Positions 17,086 to 25,008 of a stretch of 64,000 nt of DNA are shown piece after piece; positions within the stretch are counted from its first letter, which is position 1, and every line of letters starts with the position of its first letter. The position numbers were made by a program, and so were the translations under genes. A model generated the notes under the pieces. That model did not search any database, was not told the origin of the DNA, and saw nothing but the letters and a program-made list of their open reading frames with translations. The stretch comes from JAXLYX01 sp046351215 (GTDB lineage Bacteria > Myxococcota_A > Polyangia > Polyangiales > Houyiibacteriaceae): contig JAXLYX010000006.1 of assembly GCA_046351215.1 (NCBI GenBank), positions 248,001 to 312,000 of the forward strand. The letters run 5' to 3'.

Positions 17086-17931
17086 GTGGCCGACAAGCGA
17101 ATGACGGAAGAGGAAGTCGTCGCGCAGCTGCGTGACGGCATGACGATCGGCATCGGAGGCTGGGGCTCGCGCCGAAAGCCCATGTCGCTCGTGCGGGCGA
17201 TCGCCCGGTCGAACCTCAAGGACCTCACGATCGTCTCCTACGGCGGTCCCGACGTGGGCATCCTCTGCGCCACCGGACAGGCGAAGAAGATCGTCTACGG
17301 CTTCGTCTCGCTCGACTCCATCCCGCTCGAGCCGCACTTCCGTGCGGCCCGTCAGGCCGGGACGATCGAGGTCATGGAGCTCGACGAGGGCATGTTCCAG
17401 TGGGGCCTGAACGCGGCCGCCCTGCGCCTGCCCTTCCTCCCGACGCGCGCCGGCCTCGGCTCGGACGTGCTCACGTACAACCCGAGCCTCAAGCTCGTGA
17501 AGTCGCCCTACGCCGACGGCGAGGAGCTCGTCGCGATGCCGGCCCTCCGCCTCGACGTCGCGCTCGTGCACATGAACCGCGCGGACGTCCAGGGCAACGG
17601 TCAGTTCCTCGGACCGGACGCCTACTTCGACGACCTCTTCTGCATGGCCGCCGACAAGGCGTTCATGTCGACCGAGAAGATCGTCCCGACCGAGCAGCTC
17701 CTCGACGAGGGCAGCATCCTCACGCTGAAGATCAATCGCATGATGATCGCCGGCGTCGTCGAGGCCCCCGGCGGAGCGCATTTCACGGAGTGCCCGCCCG
17801 ACTACGGTCGCGACGAGGCCTTCCAGAAGGACTACGCCGCGTCCGCGAAGGACCCCGAGGCGTGGAAGGCCTTCAAGGCGAAGTACATCGACGTCTCCGA
17901 GGCGGAGTACCAGAAGGCGGTGAGGAAGTGA
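17086..17931 (+). CDS. ipdA: COCHEA-CoA hydrolase alpha subunit IpdA
   Basis: A 281-residue class I CoA-transferase-fold subunit. GIGGWGSRRKPMSLVRA, SYGGPDVGILC, YGFVSLDSIP, LPTRAGLGSD, PALRLDVALVHMN and VEAPGGAHFT follow mycobacterial IpdA (Rv3551) closely. IpdAB is not a transferase: it opens ring C of COCHEA-CoA hydrolytically. The start is GTG (ADKRMTEE next), 24 bp after echA20. Its stop overlaps the ipdB GTG start, which fits an obligate heteromer. Confidence 0.92.
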   Translation: MADKRMTEEEVVAQLRDGMTIGIGGWGSRRKPMSLVRAIARSNLKDLTIVSYGGPDVGILCATGQAKKIVYGFVSLDSIPLEPHFRAARQAGTIEVMELDEGMFQWGLNAAALRLPFLPTRAGLGSDVLTYNPSLKLVKSPYADGEELVAMPALRLDVALVHMNRADVQGNGQFLGPDAYFDDLFCMAADKAFMSTEKIVPTEQLLDEGSILTLKINRMMIAGVVEAPGGAHFTECPPDYGRDEAFQKDYAASAKDPEAWKAFKAKYIDVSEAEYQKAVRK

Positions 17932-18686
17932 CGAGCCCGACGCGCGACGAAGTCTGCGCCGTGGCGGTCGCGGAGTGCTTCCGTGACGACGGCGAGATCA
18001 TGGTGAGCCCGATGGGCATGCTGCCCGCCCTCGGTGCCCGGCTCGCGAAGCTCACCTTCGCTCCGGACATCCTGCTGACGGACGGCATCTCGAAGATCCT
18101 CGGCAACGTCCTCCCCCTCGGGAAGACGGACGTGAAGCCGGTCGTCGAGGGCTACATGCCCTACCGATTCGTGTTCGACACCCTCTGGTGGGGCAAGCGC
18201 CACGTCATGATGGGTGCGACGCAGATCGATCGGCACGGCAACCAGAACATCGCCTGCATCGGTCCCTTCGAGAAGCCGACCGCGCAGCTCCTCGGCGTGC
18301 GCGGCGCGCCCGGGAACACGATCAACCACCGCACGAGCTACTTCATCGGCAACCACAACCCGAAGGTCTTCGTGCCGAAGGTCGACGTGGTGAGCGGTGT
18401 CGGCTACGACCGTGCCGCGGCCCTCTCGCCGGAGCAGCGTCGCTTCCACGACATCCATCGCGTCGTCTCGAACCTCGGCGTCTTCGACTTCGAGACCGAG
18501 GAACGCCGGATGCGCCTCCGCTCCGTGCATCCGGGCGTGAAGGTCGAGGACGTCGTGAAGGCCACGGGCTTCGAGCTCGTGATCCCGAGCGAGGTCCCCG
18601 AGACGCGCCTGCCGACCGCGGAGGAGCTCGAGATCCTCCGGCGCCTCGATCCCTCGGGCATCGCGAAGAAGGAGATCGCGTCGTGA
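17928..18686 (+). CDS. ipdB: COCHEA-CoA hydrolase beta subunit IpdB
   Basis: The second CoA-transferase-fold subunit (252 residues) of the ring-C hydrolase. GEIMVSPMGM, FAPDILLTDGI, MGATQIDRHGNQNI, GVRGAPGNTINHRTSYF and VVSNLGVFDF match the layout I recall for mycobacterial IpdB (Rv3552). It begins with GTG in a GTGA overlap with ipdA and ends in the same overlap with ipdC, so ipdA-B-C are translated as a coupled set. Confidence 0.92.
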   Translation: MTSPTRDEVCAVAVAECFRDDGEIMVSPMGMLPALGARLAKLTFAPDILLTDGISKILGNVLPLGKTDVKPVVEGYMPYRFVFDTLWWGKRHVMMGATQIDRHGNQNIACIGPFEKPTAQLLGVRGAPGNTINHRTSYFIGNHNPKVFVPKVDVVSGVGYDRAAALSPEQRRFHDIHRVVSNLGVFDFETEERRMRLRSVHPGVKVEDVVKATGFELVIPSEVPETRLPTAEELEILRRLDPSGIAKKEIAS

Positions 18687-19921
18687 GCAACCGCGCGAGC
18701 AGCCGCCCGAAGGCGAAGCGTCAGAGCGTCGCGCCGAAGGCCGCCGAGGCGAAAGCCGAGGCCAAGGTCGCGGTCGAGGCCGAGGTCGCGGCGGAGCCGA
18801 AGCGCGAGAGCGCGCGTGCCCCGAAGATCGAGGTCTCCGAGCCGGAGGCCCCGAAGGCGAAGGGCCTCCATCCGACGCTCCAGACCCGCGCGACGAAGCT
18901 CTTCGGCGTGCAGTACCCGATCGTCCAGACCGGCATGGGCTGGGTCTCGGGTCCGCGTCTCACGGCCGCGACGAGCGGTGCGGGCGGTCTCGGCATCCTC
19001 GCTGCGGCGACGATGACCTACGACGAGCTCGTCAGCGCCATCGCGTCCGTGAAGTCGAAGACGGACAAGCCCTTCGGCGTGAACCTCCGCGCCGATCAGG
19101 CCGACGCCGAGCAGCGCTGCGATCTCCTCATCCGCGAGAAGGTCAAGGTCGCGAGCTTCGCGCAGGCGCCGGGCGAGAAGCTCATCAAGAAGCTGAAGGA
19201 CGCGGGCCTCGTCGTCATGCCGACGATCGGCGCGCGCCGTCACGCCGAGAAGGTCGCGAAGTGGGGCGTCGACGCCGTCATCGCGCAGGGCCAGGAGGGC
19301 GGCGGGCACACCGGCAGCGTCCCGACCTCGCTCCTCATCCAGGACGTCTGCCGCGCGGTCGACATCCCGGTGATCGCGGCCGGCGGCTTCAGCTCCGGCC
19401 AGGGGCTCGTCGCGGCACTCGCCTACGGAGCGTCCGGCATCGCCATGGGCACGCGCTTCCTGCTCACGCAGGAGAGCCAGGTCCCGGCGGACGTGAAGAA
19501 GCGCTACCTCGCCGCCTCGGTGAACGACACGGTCGTCACCAAGGCGATCGACGGCTATCCGCAGCGCGTCATCCGCACGGAGCTCATCGACGAGCTCGAG
19601 AAGGCCGGCCCCCTCAAGGCCGTCCCGCTCGCCTTCGTGAACGCCATCTCGCTCGCGCGCATCACGGGCACGAAGCTCAAGGACCTCATGACCGAGGGCC
19701 TCGCGATGAAGCGCAACCAGGAGCTCAGCTGGGCGCAGCTGGCGATGGCCGCGAACGCTCCGATGCTCACCAAGGCGACCATGGTCGACGGCAAGCTCGA
19801 GGCGGGCATCCTGCCCACGGGCCAGGTCGTGGGCGTGATCGACGAGCTCCCCACCGTGGCCGACCTGCTCGGCCGCATCATCCGGGAGGCCGAGGAGACC
19901 CTCGGCCGTCTCGGCGCCTGA
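18683..19921 (+). CDS. ipdC: IpdC, flavin-dependent HIP-pathway oxidoreductase, with long charged N-terminal tail
   Basis: The protein (412 residues) has an NMO/2-nitropropane-dioxygenase-like TIM barrel from about residue 60: YPIVQTGMGWV, GGLGILAAATM, FGVNLRAD, GQEGGGHTG, VIAAGGFSSG and GIAMGTRFL. These match mycobacterial IpdC (Rv3553), an FMN enzyme acting between HIC-CoA and the ring-opening substrate. The first 60 residues are a low-complexity Ala/Lys/Glu tail that I do not recall in IpdC. Between the GTG at 18,683 (overlapping the ipdB stop) and the Met inside the barrel there is no other ATG/GTG/TTG in frame, so the tail appears to be really translated. Confidence 0.9.
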   Translation: MSNRASSRPKAKRQSVAPKAAEAKAEAKVAVEAEVAAEPKRESARAPKIEVSEPEAPKAKGLHPTLQTRATKLFGVQYPIVQTGMGWVSGPRLTAATSGAGGLGILAAATMTYDELVSAIASVKSKTDKPFGVNLRADQADAEQRCDLLIREKVKVASFAQAPGEKLIKKLKDAGLVVMPTIGARRHAEKVAKWGVDAVIAQGQEGGGHTGSVPTSLLIQDVCRAVDIPVIAAGGFSSGQGLVAALAYGASGIAMGTRFLLTQESQVPADVKKRYLAASVNDTVVTKAIDGYPQRVIRTELIDELEKAGPLKAVPLAFVNAISLARITGTKLKDLMTEGLAMKRNQELSWAQLAMAANAPMLTKATMVDGKLEAGILPTGQVVGVIDELPTVADLLGRIIREAEETLGRLGA

Positions 19922-19928
19922 TCCCGAC

Positions 19929-19947
19929 GGCCCCGCGCGTCGGGGCC
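19929..19947 (+). terminator. GC-rich hairpin after ipdC
   Basis: GGCCCCG and CGGGGCC can form a 7-bp stem around CGCGT, eight bases after the ipdC stop, followed by TTCCCGTTT. It may partly terminate or process the transcript before the next dehydrogenase pair. No T-run is present, so strong termination is not certain. Confidence 0.45.
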
Positions 19948-20012
19948 TTCCCGTTTCCCGGGCCGCGCAGCCCACGCGTGGTCCCCGATTCCCCCTCGAA
20001 GCGAGGCCTGCC

Positions 20013-21173
20013 GTGGATTTGACGTTCACCGAGAAGGAAGAGGCGTTCCGTCAGGAGTGCCGCACGTGGCTGCGTGAGAACGTGCCCAAGACGCCGCTGC
20101 CGTCGGGCGACACGCGGGAGGGCTTCGCGCTCCACGTCGAGTGGGAGAAGAAGCTCTTCGCGAACCGCTGGGCGGTCGTGTCGTGGCCGAAGGAGTACGG
20201 CGGCCGCGAGGCGTCGCTCATCGAGTGGCTCATCTTCGAGGAGGAGTACTACCTCGCGGGTGCGCCCTCGCGCGTCACGCAGAACGGCATCTTCCTGCTC
20301 GCGCCGACGATCTTCGAGTTCGGCACCCAGGAGCAGAAGGACCGCATCCTGAAGCCGATGGCCGCCGCCGAGCACCTCTGGGCGCAGGGCTGGTCGGAGC
20401 CGAACGCCGGCTCCGATCTCGCCAGCCTGAAGAGCACGGCCAAGCGCGTCGACGGCGGCTGGCTCCTGAACGGCCAGAAGACCTGGTGCACGCGCGGCTC
20501 GTTCTGCGACTCGGCCTTCGGTCTCTTCCGCACGGATCCCGAGGGGCCGACGCACAAGAGCCTCACGTACTTCCTCTTCCCGCTCCGCGGCAAGGGCGTG
20601 ACGCTCCGCGGCGTCGATCGCCTCGACGGGGACGAGGGCTTCGCGGAGGTCTTCCTCGAGGACGTCTTCGTCGCGGACCAGGACGTCCTCGGCGAGGTGA
20701 ACAAGGGCTGGTCGGTCGCGATGGCGACGACGGGCTCGGAGCGCGGCCTCTCGCTGCGCAGCCCGGGGCGCTTCATCGCCACCTCGTCGAAGCTCATCGC
20801 CCTCTACCAGAAGGCGAAGGAGACCTGCGACGCGGAGATCCGCGACCTCGTCACCCAGGCCTGGATGGATGCGCAGGCCTACCGTTGGTACACGTTCGGC
20901 ACCGTCACGAAGATGATCGAGGGCGGCCACGTCGGCGCCGAGTCGAGCATGAACAAGGTCTTCTGGTCCGAGATGGACGTGAAGACGCACGAGACCGCGC
21001 TGCGCATCGTCGGGGAGCGTTTCGAGCTCGACGAGGGCGCCTCGCTCGCCGAAGACCGCGGCCATTGGATGAAGGGCTTCCAGTTCGCGCTGGCCGGTCC
21101 GATCTACGCGGGCACGAACGAGATCCAGCGCAACATCCTCGCCGAGCGCGTCCTCGGCCTGCCGAAGAAGTGA
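20013..21173 (+). CDS. Acyl-CoA dehydrogenase alpha-type subunit (FadE31-like)
   Basis: A 386-residue subunit with WAQGWSEPNAGSDLASL, GQKTWCTRGSF, EVFLEDVFV, a Glu in GSERGLSL at the LCAD-type base position, and IYAGTNEIQRNI at the end. The LFRTDP and GAESSMNKVFWSE stretches recall mycobacterial FadE31 of the KstR2 regulon. No RKQFG motif is present, so it should pair with the next gene, which has it. The start is GTG (DLTFTEKE follows). The likely role is dehydrogenation of a late HIP intermediate as a CoA thioester. Confidence 0.82.
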   Translation: MDLTFTEKEEAFRQECRTWLRENVPKTPLPSGDTREGFALHVEWEKKLFANRWAVVSWPKEYGGREASLIEWLIFEEEYYLAGAPSRVTQNGIFLLAPTIFEFGTQEQKDRILKPMAAAEHLWAQGWSEPNAGSDLASLKSTAKRVDGGWLLNGQKTWCTRGSFCDSAFGLFRTDPEGPTHKSLTYFLFPLRGKGVTLRGVDRLDGDEGFAEVFLEDVFVADQDVLGEVNKGWSVAMATTGSERGLSLRSPGRFIATSSKLIALYQKAKETCDAEIRDLVTQAWMDAQAYRWYTFGTVTKMIEGGHVGAESSMNKVFWSEMDVKTHETALRIVGERFELDEGASLAEDRGHWMKGFQFALAGPIYAGTNEIQRNILAERVLGLPKK

Positions 21174-21180
21174 GGTCGCC

Positions 21181-22212
21181 ATGCGTTTCGCGTTCACCGA
21201 AGATCAGTTGATGTTCCGCGACACCGCGCGGGACGTGCTGACGAAGGAATGCACGCCCGGCGAGGTCCGGAAGGCGTGGGAATCGGGCTCGGGCCGTGCG
21301 GCTTCCGTCTGGTCGACCCTCGGCGAGACGGGCGTCCTCGGCGCCACCGCGAGCGAGGCCTCGGGCGGCATGGGCATGAACGAGCTCGATCTCGTGCTCG
21401 TCCTCGAGGAGGCCGGCTACGCGGCGCTCCCCGATCCGCTCGTCGAGACCGTGGCGGTCGCGATCCCGCTCCTCGAGGAGCTCGGCAATCCGGCCTACGC
21501 GCGCTTCGTCGACCAGGCGGTGCGCGGCGATTCGCTGATCGCGGTGGCGGAGGAGGGCGCCTCCCTCGTCGCCCACGCCGAGACGGCCGATCTCATCGTC
21601 TTCCTCTGCGGGAACCAGGTCCACGCCGTGCCGGCCTCGAAGGTCGAGCTCGTGCCGCAGGTCTCGGTCGATCGCGCGCGCAAGGTCGCCGCGGTGAAGT
21701 GGTCGAAGACGCCGGAGACCCTCGTCGCCGAGGGCGAGAAGGCCGTGAAGGCGATCGAGCGCGCGCGCCTGCGCGCCGTGCTCGGCACCTCGGCCGTGCT
21801 GCTCGGGCTCACGCGTCGCATGCTCGACCTCGCGGTGGAGTACGCCAAGGTCCGCCACCAGTTCGGCCGTCCGATCGGCTCGTTCCAGGCGGTGAAGCAC
21901 AAGCTCTCGGACTCGCTGATCCAGCAGGAATTCGCGCGTCCGATGGTCTATCGCGCGGCCTACTCGCTCGCGACGAACGATCCGGAGGCGGCGCTCCACG
22001 TCGCGATGGCGAAGTGCTACGCGTCGGACGCGGCGAAGTTCGTCGCCAAGCACGCGCTCCAGGTGCACGGCGCGATCGGCTACACGATCGAGTGCGACCT
22101 CCACATGTTCATGAAGCGCGCCTGGGCCCTCGCGGCGGCCTGGGGAGACGCTCATCATCATCGCAAGCAGGTCGCGAACGTGATCCTGGGCCCGGCCCCG
22201 GCGGGGAAGTGA
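21181..22212 (+). CDS. Acyl-CoA dehydrogenase beta-type subunit (FadE32-like)
   Basis: The 343-residue partner subunit is shorter than a full dehydrogenase. Its middle beta-barrel domain is reduced (LIVFLCGNQVHAV to VAAVKWSK). It carries the FAD-contact motif KVRHQFGRPIGSFQ and HGAIGYTIECD. Unlike IpdE2, it keeps a Glu in AIERARLRA. It lies 7 bp after the FadE31-like gene and 8 bp before fadA6. In mycobacteria FadE32 is linked to dehydrogenation of the ring-opened octanedioyl-CoA; this assignment is by context and length. Confidence 0.8.
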   Translation: MRFAFTEDQLMFRDTARDVLTKECTPGEVRKAWESGSGRAASVWSTLGETGVLGATASEASGGMGMNELDLVLVLEEAGYAALPDPLVETVAVAIPLLEELGNPAYARFVDQAVRGDSLIAVAEEGASLVAHAETADLIVFLCGNQVHAVPASKVELVPQVSVDRARKVAAVKWSKTPETLVAEGEKAVKAIERARLRAVLGTSAVLLGLTRRMLDLAVEYAKVRHQFGRPIGSFQAVKHKLSDSLIQQEFARPMVYRAAYSLATNDPEAALHVAMAKCYASDAAKFVAKHALQVHGAIGYTIECDLHMFMKRAWALAAAWGDAHHHRKQVANVILGPAPAGK

Positions 22213-22220
22213 GAGAGACC

Positions 22221-23372
22221 ATGGCAGAGGCATACATCGTCGAAGCGGTCCGCACTCCGGTCGGTCGTAGGAAGGGCGGGCTCGGCGGCGAGCACCCGGC
22301 CGACATGGGCGCGCACGTGCTCAAGGCCCTGGTGGAGCGCAGCGGCGTGGATCCCGCGGCCGTCGAAGACGTCGTCTTCGGCTGCGTGGACACCATCGGC
22401 CACCAGGCGGGCGACATCGCGCGCACCTGCTGGCTCGCGGCCGGCCTCCCCGAGGAGGTCCCCGGGACCACCGTCGACCGTCAGTGCGGGTCGTCGCAGC
22501 AGGCCGTCCACTTCGCGGCGCAGGCCGTGATGAGCGGCACGCAGGACATCGTGGTGGCCGGTGGCGTCCAGCAGATGACGCAGATCCCGATCAGCGCCGC
22601 GATGATGGTCGCGTCCCAGTTCGGCATCAACGACCCGTTCTCGGGCTCGAACGGCTGGAAGGCGCGCTACGGCGACCAGCCCGTGAGCCAGTTCCACGCG
22701 GCCGAGATGATCGCGGCGAAGTGGGAGTGCACCCGTCGCGAGATGGAGGAGTTCGCGCTCGAGAGCCATCTCCGCGCGATCCGTGCCCAGGACGAAGGCC
22801 GTTTCGAGCGCGAGATCGCTCCCTACGGCGACGTGAAGGCGGACGAGGGCCCGCGCCGCGGCACGACGCTCGAGGCGATGGCGCAGCTCAAGACGCTCGT
22901 CGAGGGCGGTCGGCTCACCGCCGCGGTCTCGAGCCAGATCTCGGACGCCGCCGCCGCCGTGCTGGTGGTCAGCGAGAAGGCGCTGAAGGAGCACAACCTG
23001 AAGCCCCGCGCGCGCATCCACCACATGAGCGTCCGCGCGGCCGATCCGATCTGGATGCTGACGGCGCCCATCCCGGCGACCCGCTACGCCCTGCAGAAGA
23101 CCGGCATGAAGCTCGAGGACATCGACCTCGTCGAGATCAACGAGGCCTTCGCCTCGGTGGTCCTCGCCTGGGCGAAGGAGCTCGGCGCCGACCTCTCCAA
23201 GGTCAACGTGAACGGCGGCGCGATCGCGCTCGGGCATCCGCTCGGAGCGACGGGGGCCCGCCTCATGACGACGCTGCTGCACGAGCTCGAGCGCACGAAC
23301 AAGCGCTACGGCATGCAGACGATGTGCGAGGGCGGCGGTCAGGCCAACGTGACGATCCTCGAGCGCCTCTGA
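22221..23372 (+). CDS. fadA6: Steroid-pathway thiolase FadA6
   Basis: A 383-residue thiolase whose start MAEAYIVEAVRTPVG and segments PEEVPGTTVDRQCGSSQQ (Cys89), GGVQQMTQIPISAAM, ARIHHMSVRAADPIWML, NEAFASVVLAW and CEGGGQANVTI closely follow mycobacterial FadA6 (Rv3556c). That enzyme thiolytically cleaves 3-keto intermediates of the final, ring-opened HIP fragment. It ends the echA20-ipdABC-fadE31-fadE32 operon and is followed by a hairpin and then by the next KstR-type control region. Confidence 0.92.
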   Translation: MAEAYIVEAVRTPVGRRKGGLGGEHPADMGAHVLKALVERSGVDPAAVEDVVFGCVDTIGHQAGDIARTCWLAAGLPEEVPGTTVDRQCGSSQQAVHFAAQAVMSGTQDIVVAGGVQQMTQIPISAAMMVASQFGINDPFSGSNGWKARYGDQPVSQFHAAEMIAAKWECTRREMEEFALESHLRAIRAQDEGRFEREIAPYGDVKADEGPRRGTTLEAMAQLKTLVEGGRLTAAVSSQISDAAAAVLVVSEKALKEHNLKPRARIHHMSVRAADPIWMLTAPIPATRYALQKTGMKLEDIDLVEINEAFASVVLAWAKELGADLSKVNVNGGAIALGHPLGATGARLMTTLLHELERTNKRYGMQTMCEGGGQANVTILERL

Positions 23373-23401
23373 GCCTTCGGGCGGCCTCGTCCGAGGCGAT
23401 C

Positions 23402-23432
23402 GGGGCCGGCGCCTCTCGCGGGGGCCGGCCCC
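23402..23432 (+). terminator. Hairpin after fadA6
   Basis: GGGGCCGGC and GCCGGCCCC form a 9-bp perfect stem with a 13-base loop, 30 bases after the fadA6 stop, followed by TTCCAATT. It marks the probable end of the HIP plus-strand operon. Confidence 0.55.
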
Positions 23433-23509
23433 TTCCAATTCGTGGACGTCGAGCGGCAGGAATCGCCCTCCGAAGTGCGAGAGACGCTTGACGATGAATA
23501 CGAACCGTA

Positions 23510-23523
23510 TAGAACATGTTTTA
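23510..23523. promoter_or_regulatory. KstR-type operator, site D1
   Basis: TAGAACATGTTTTA matches TnnAACnnGTTnnA. A TTGACG element at 23,488-23,493 lies 16 bases before it, so the site would cover the -10 to +1 region of the promoter for the SCP2 gene. Confidence 0.7.
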
Positions 23524-23535
23524 GAACACGTTCTA
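23522..23535. promoter_or_regulatory. KstR-type operator, site D2
   Basis: TAGAACACGTTCTA has six-base arms that pair perfectly. It shares two bases with D1, so the centres are 12 bp apart and two dimers could bind side by side. The SCP2 ATG is 30 bp downstream. Confidence 0.78.
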
Positions 23536-23564
23536 GTTTCGTTCACCGCGTGTGGAGGTAGGCA

Positions 23565-23906
23565 ATGACGTTCCGGGTCAACAGCATCCCCGAGTACTTC
23601 GAGACCATTCAGAAGCGCTTCAATTCCGACGCCGCCAAGGGCGTCACCGCGACGTTCATGTTCGAGCTGACGGGCGCGAACGGGGGCACCTGGACCGCCG
23701 ACATCAAGGACGGGACGCTCACCCTCCTCACCGGCCCGGTCGAGAAGCCGACCGTCCACTACACGATGGACGCGGGCGAGTACCTCAAGATGGCCAACGG
23801 TGACCTCGACGGCACCAAGGCCTACATGATGCGGAAGCTGAAGGTGAAGGGGAACCTGATGACCGCCCAGAAGTTCAAGGCGATCCTCCCCCCGGGTCCG
23901 GGCTGA
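23565..23906 (+). CDS. SCP-2 sterol-transfer family protein
   Basis: This 113-residue stand-alone SCP2 domain has the hydrophobic-pocket fold: a helix, GVTATFMFELTG, then WTADIKDGTLTL, PTVHYTMDAGEYLKMANG and a C-terminal KVKGNLMTAQKF. Such proteins bind sterols or acyl-CoAs. It is the first gene after a double KstR-type operator and starts with a GGAGGTAGGCA leader. It may carry steroid-CoA between enzymes in the cytoplasm. That function is inferred from family and position. Confidence 0.88.
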   Translation: MTFRVNSIPEYFETIQKRFNSDAAKGVTATFMFELTGANGGTWTADIKDGTLTLLTGPVEKPTVHYTMDAGEYLKMANGDLDGTKAYMMRKLKVKGNLMTAQKFKAILPPGPG

Positions 23907-23914
23907 ACGACACC

Positions 23915-23942
23915 GGTCCCCGTCCACTTCCGGACGGGGACC
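23915..23942 (+). terminator. Strong hairpin after the SCP2 gene
   Basis: GGTCCCCGTCC and GGACGGGGACC form an 11-bp perfect stem with a six-base loop (ACTTCC) eight bases after the SCP2 stop. No T-run follows. It may limit read-through and make the SCP2 mRNA more abundant than the downstream ltp genes. Confidence 0.6.
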
Positions 23943-24074
23943 CCACGCGGTTCGTCCGCGCAATTCCCATGTAGCGAGTGTTCGTTGGGCACCTCGGACG
24001 ATCCGGGGACCCGATGGTATCGGCGGCGCCGCGAGGTCGCGGCGCTCGAGCCCGTTTTCGTTCCGGAGCACAGC

Positions 24075-24521
24075 ATGACCGAACCGCTCTACGCTCCCTA
24101 CGTCCTCGCGTTCACGTACACGCGGACGACGGGACCCGTCATCGGCCGCTTCCTCACGGGCCTTCGCGACGGGAAGATCGAAGGCATCAAGACCAAGTCG
24201 GGACGCGTGATCGTCCCGCCCGTCGAGTACGACCCCGAGACCGGCGATGCGACGACCGAGTTCGTCCCCGTGTCGGAGAGCGGCGTCGTCACGTCGTGGA
24301 CCTGGATCGCGGAGCCGCGCGGCCTGCATCCGCTGAAGAAGCCGTTCGCGTTCGCGCTGGTGAAGCTCGACGGAGCCGACACCGCGATGGTGCACGCCGT
24401 CGACGCCGGCTCGCCCGAACGCATGAAGACCGGAATGCGCGTGAAGGTCCGGTGGGCCGAGGAGCGCAAGGGCTTCATCACCGACATCGCTTGCTTCGAG
24501 CCCGAGGGAGGAGCCGCATGA
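24075..24521 (+). CDS. DUF35 OB-fold protein, N-terminal half of an Rv3521-like pair
   Basis: A 148-residue OB-fold protein of the DUF35 group. YTRTTGPVIGRFLTGL, GRVIVPPVEYDP, FVPVSESGVVTSWTW, FAFALVKLDGADT and RVKVRWAEER show the beta-barrel. There is no zinc-ribbon cysteine set. DUF35 proteins partner with thiolase-like Ltp proteins, as ChsH2 does with the retro-aldolase Ltp2. It overlaps the next DUF35 gene (ATGA). I recall mycobacterial Rv3521 as a single protein of about 300 residues with both domains; here they are separate. An upstream in-frame ATG at 23,985 is less likely because its extra 30 residues look random. Confidence 0.82.
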   Translation: MTEPLYAPYVLAFTYTRTTGPVIGRFLTGLRDGKIEGIKTKSGRVIVPPVEYDPETGDATTEFVPVSESGVVTSWTWIAEPRGLHPLKKPFAFALVKLDGADTAMVHAVDAGSPERMKTGMRVKVRWAEERKGFITDIACFEPEGGAA

Positions 24522-25006
24522 GCGACCCGATCACCCGTATCAAGACGCCGGTCCATCTCGAGTACGGCGTCTATCCCGGCACGCACTACTCGATGTACCT
24601 CCGCGCCCTCGAGCAGGGGCGCTTCATCGGTGGACGTTGCCCGGCGACGAAGAAGGTCTACGTGCCGCCCCGCGGCGCGAGCCCGGTCTGCGGCCTGCCG
24701 ACCGACGAGATCGTCGACGTGCAGGACGTCGGCGTCCTCACGACCTTCGCCGTCATCCGCATCCCCTTCGAGGGCCAGAAGATGAAGCCGCCGTATTGCT
24801 TCGGCGCCATCGTCCTCGACGGTGCGGATCTGCCCATCTACCACCTGATCGGCGGCATCCCCTACGAGGAGGTCCGCATGGGCATGCGCGTGAAGGCCAA
24901 GTGGAAGCCGCGCGACCAGTGGGGCACGACGCTCGAGAACATCGAGTGCTTCGAGCCCACGGGCGAGCCCGATCAGCCGTTCGAAACCTACTCGGAGCAC
25001 CTCTGA
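24518..25006 (+). CDS. DUF35 OB-fold protein, C-terminal half of an Rv3521-like pair
   Basis: The second DUF35 protein (162 residues) has a rubredoxin-like segment GRCPATKKVYVPPRGASPVCG and an OB-fold with VGVLTTFAVIRIPF, CFGAIVLDGAD and MGMRVKAKWKPRD. The canonical CxxC...CxxC zinc ribbon keeps only one Cys of each pair, so zinc binding is probably lost. The end FEPTGEPDQPFETYSEHL fits the Rv3521 C-terminus as I remember it. It is 2 bp from the ltp4-like start, consistent with a DUF35/Ltp enzyme complex. Confidence 0.83.
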   Translation: MSDPITRIKTPVHLEYGVYPGTHYSMYLRALEQGRFIGGRCPATKKVYVPPRGASPVCGLPTDEIVDVQDVGVLTTFAVIRIPFEGQKMKPPYCFGAIVLDGADLPIYHLIGGIPYEEVRMGMRVKAKWKPRDQWGTTLENIECFEPTGEPDQPFETYSEHL

Positions 25007-25008
25007 TC

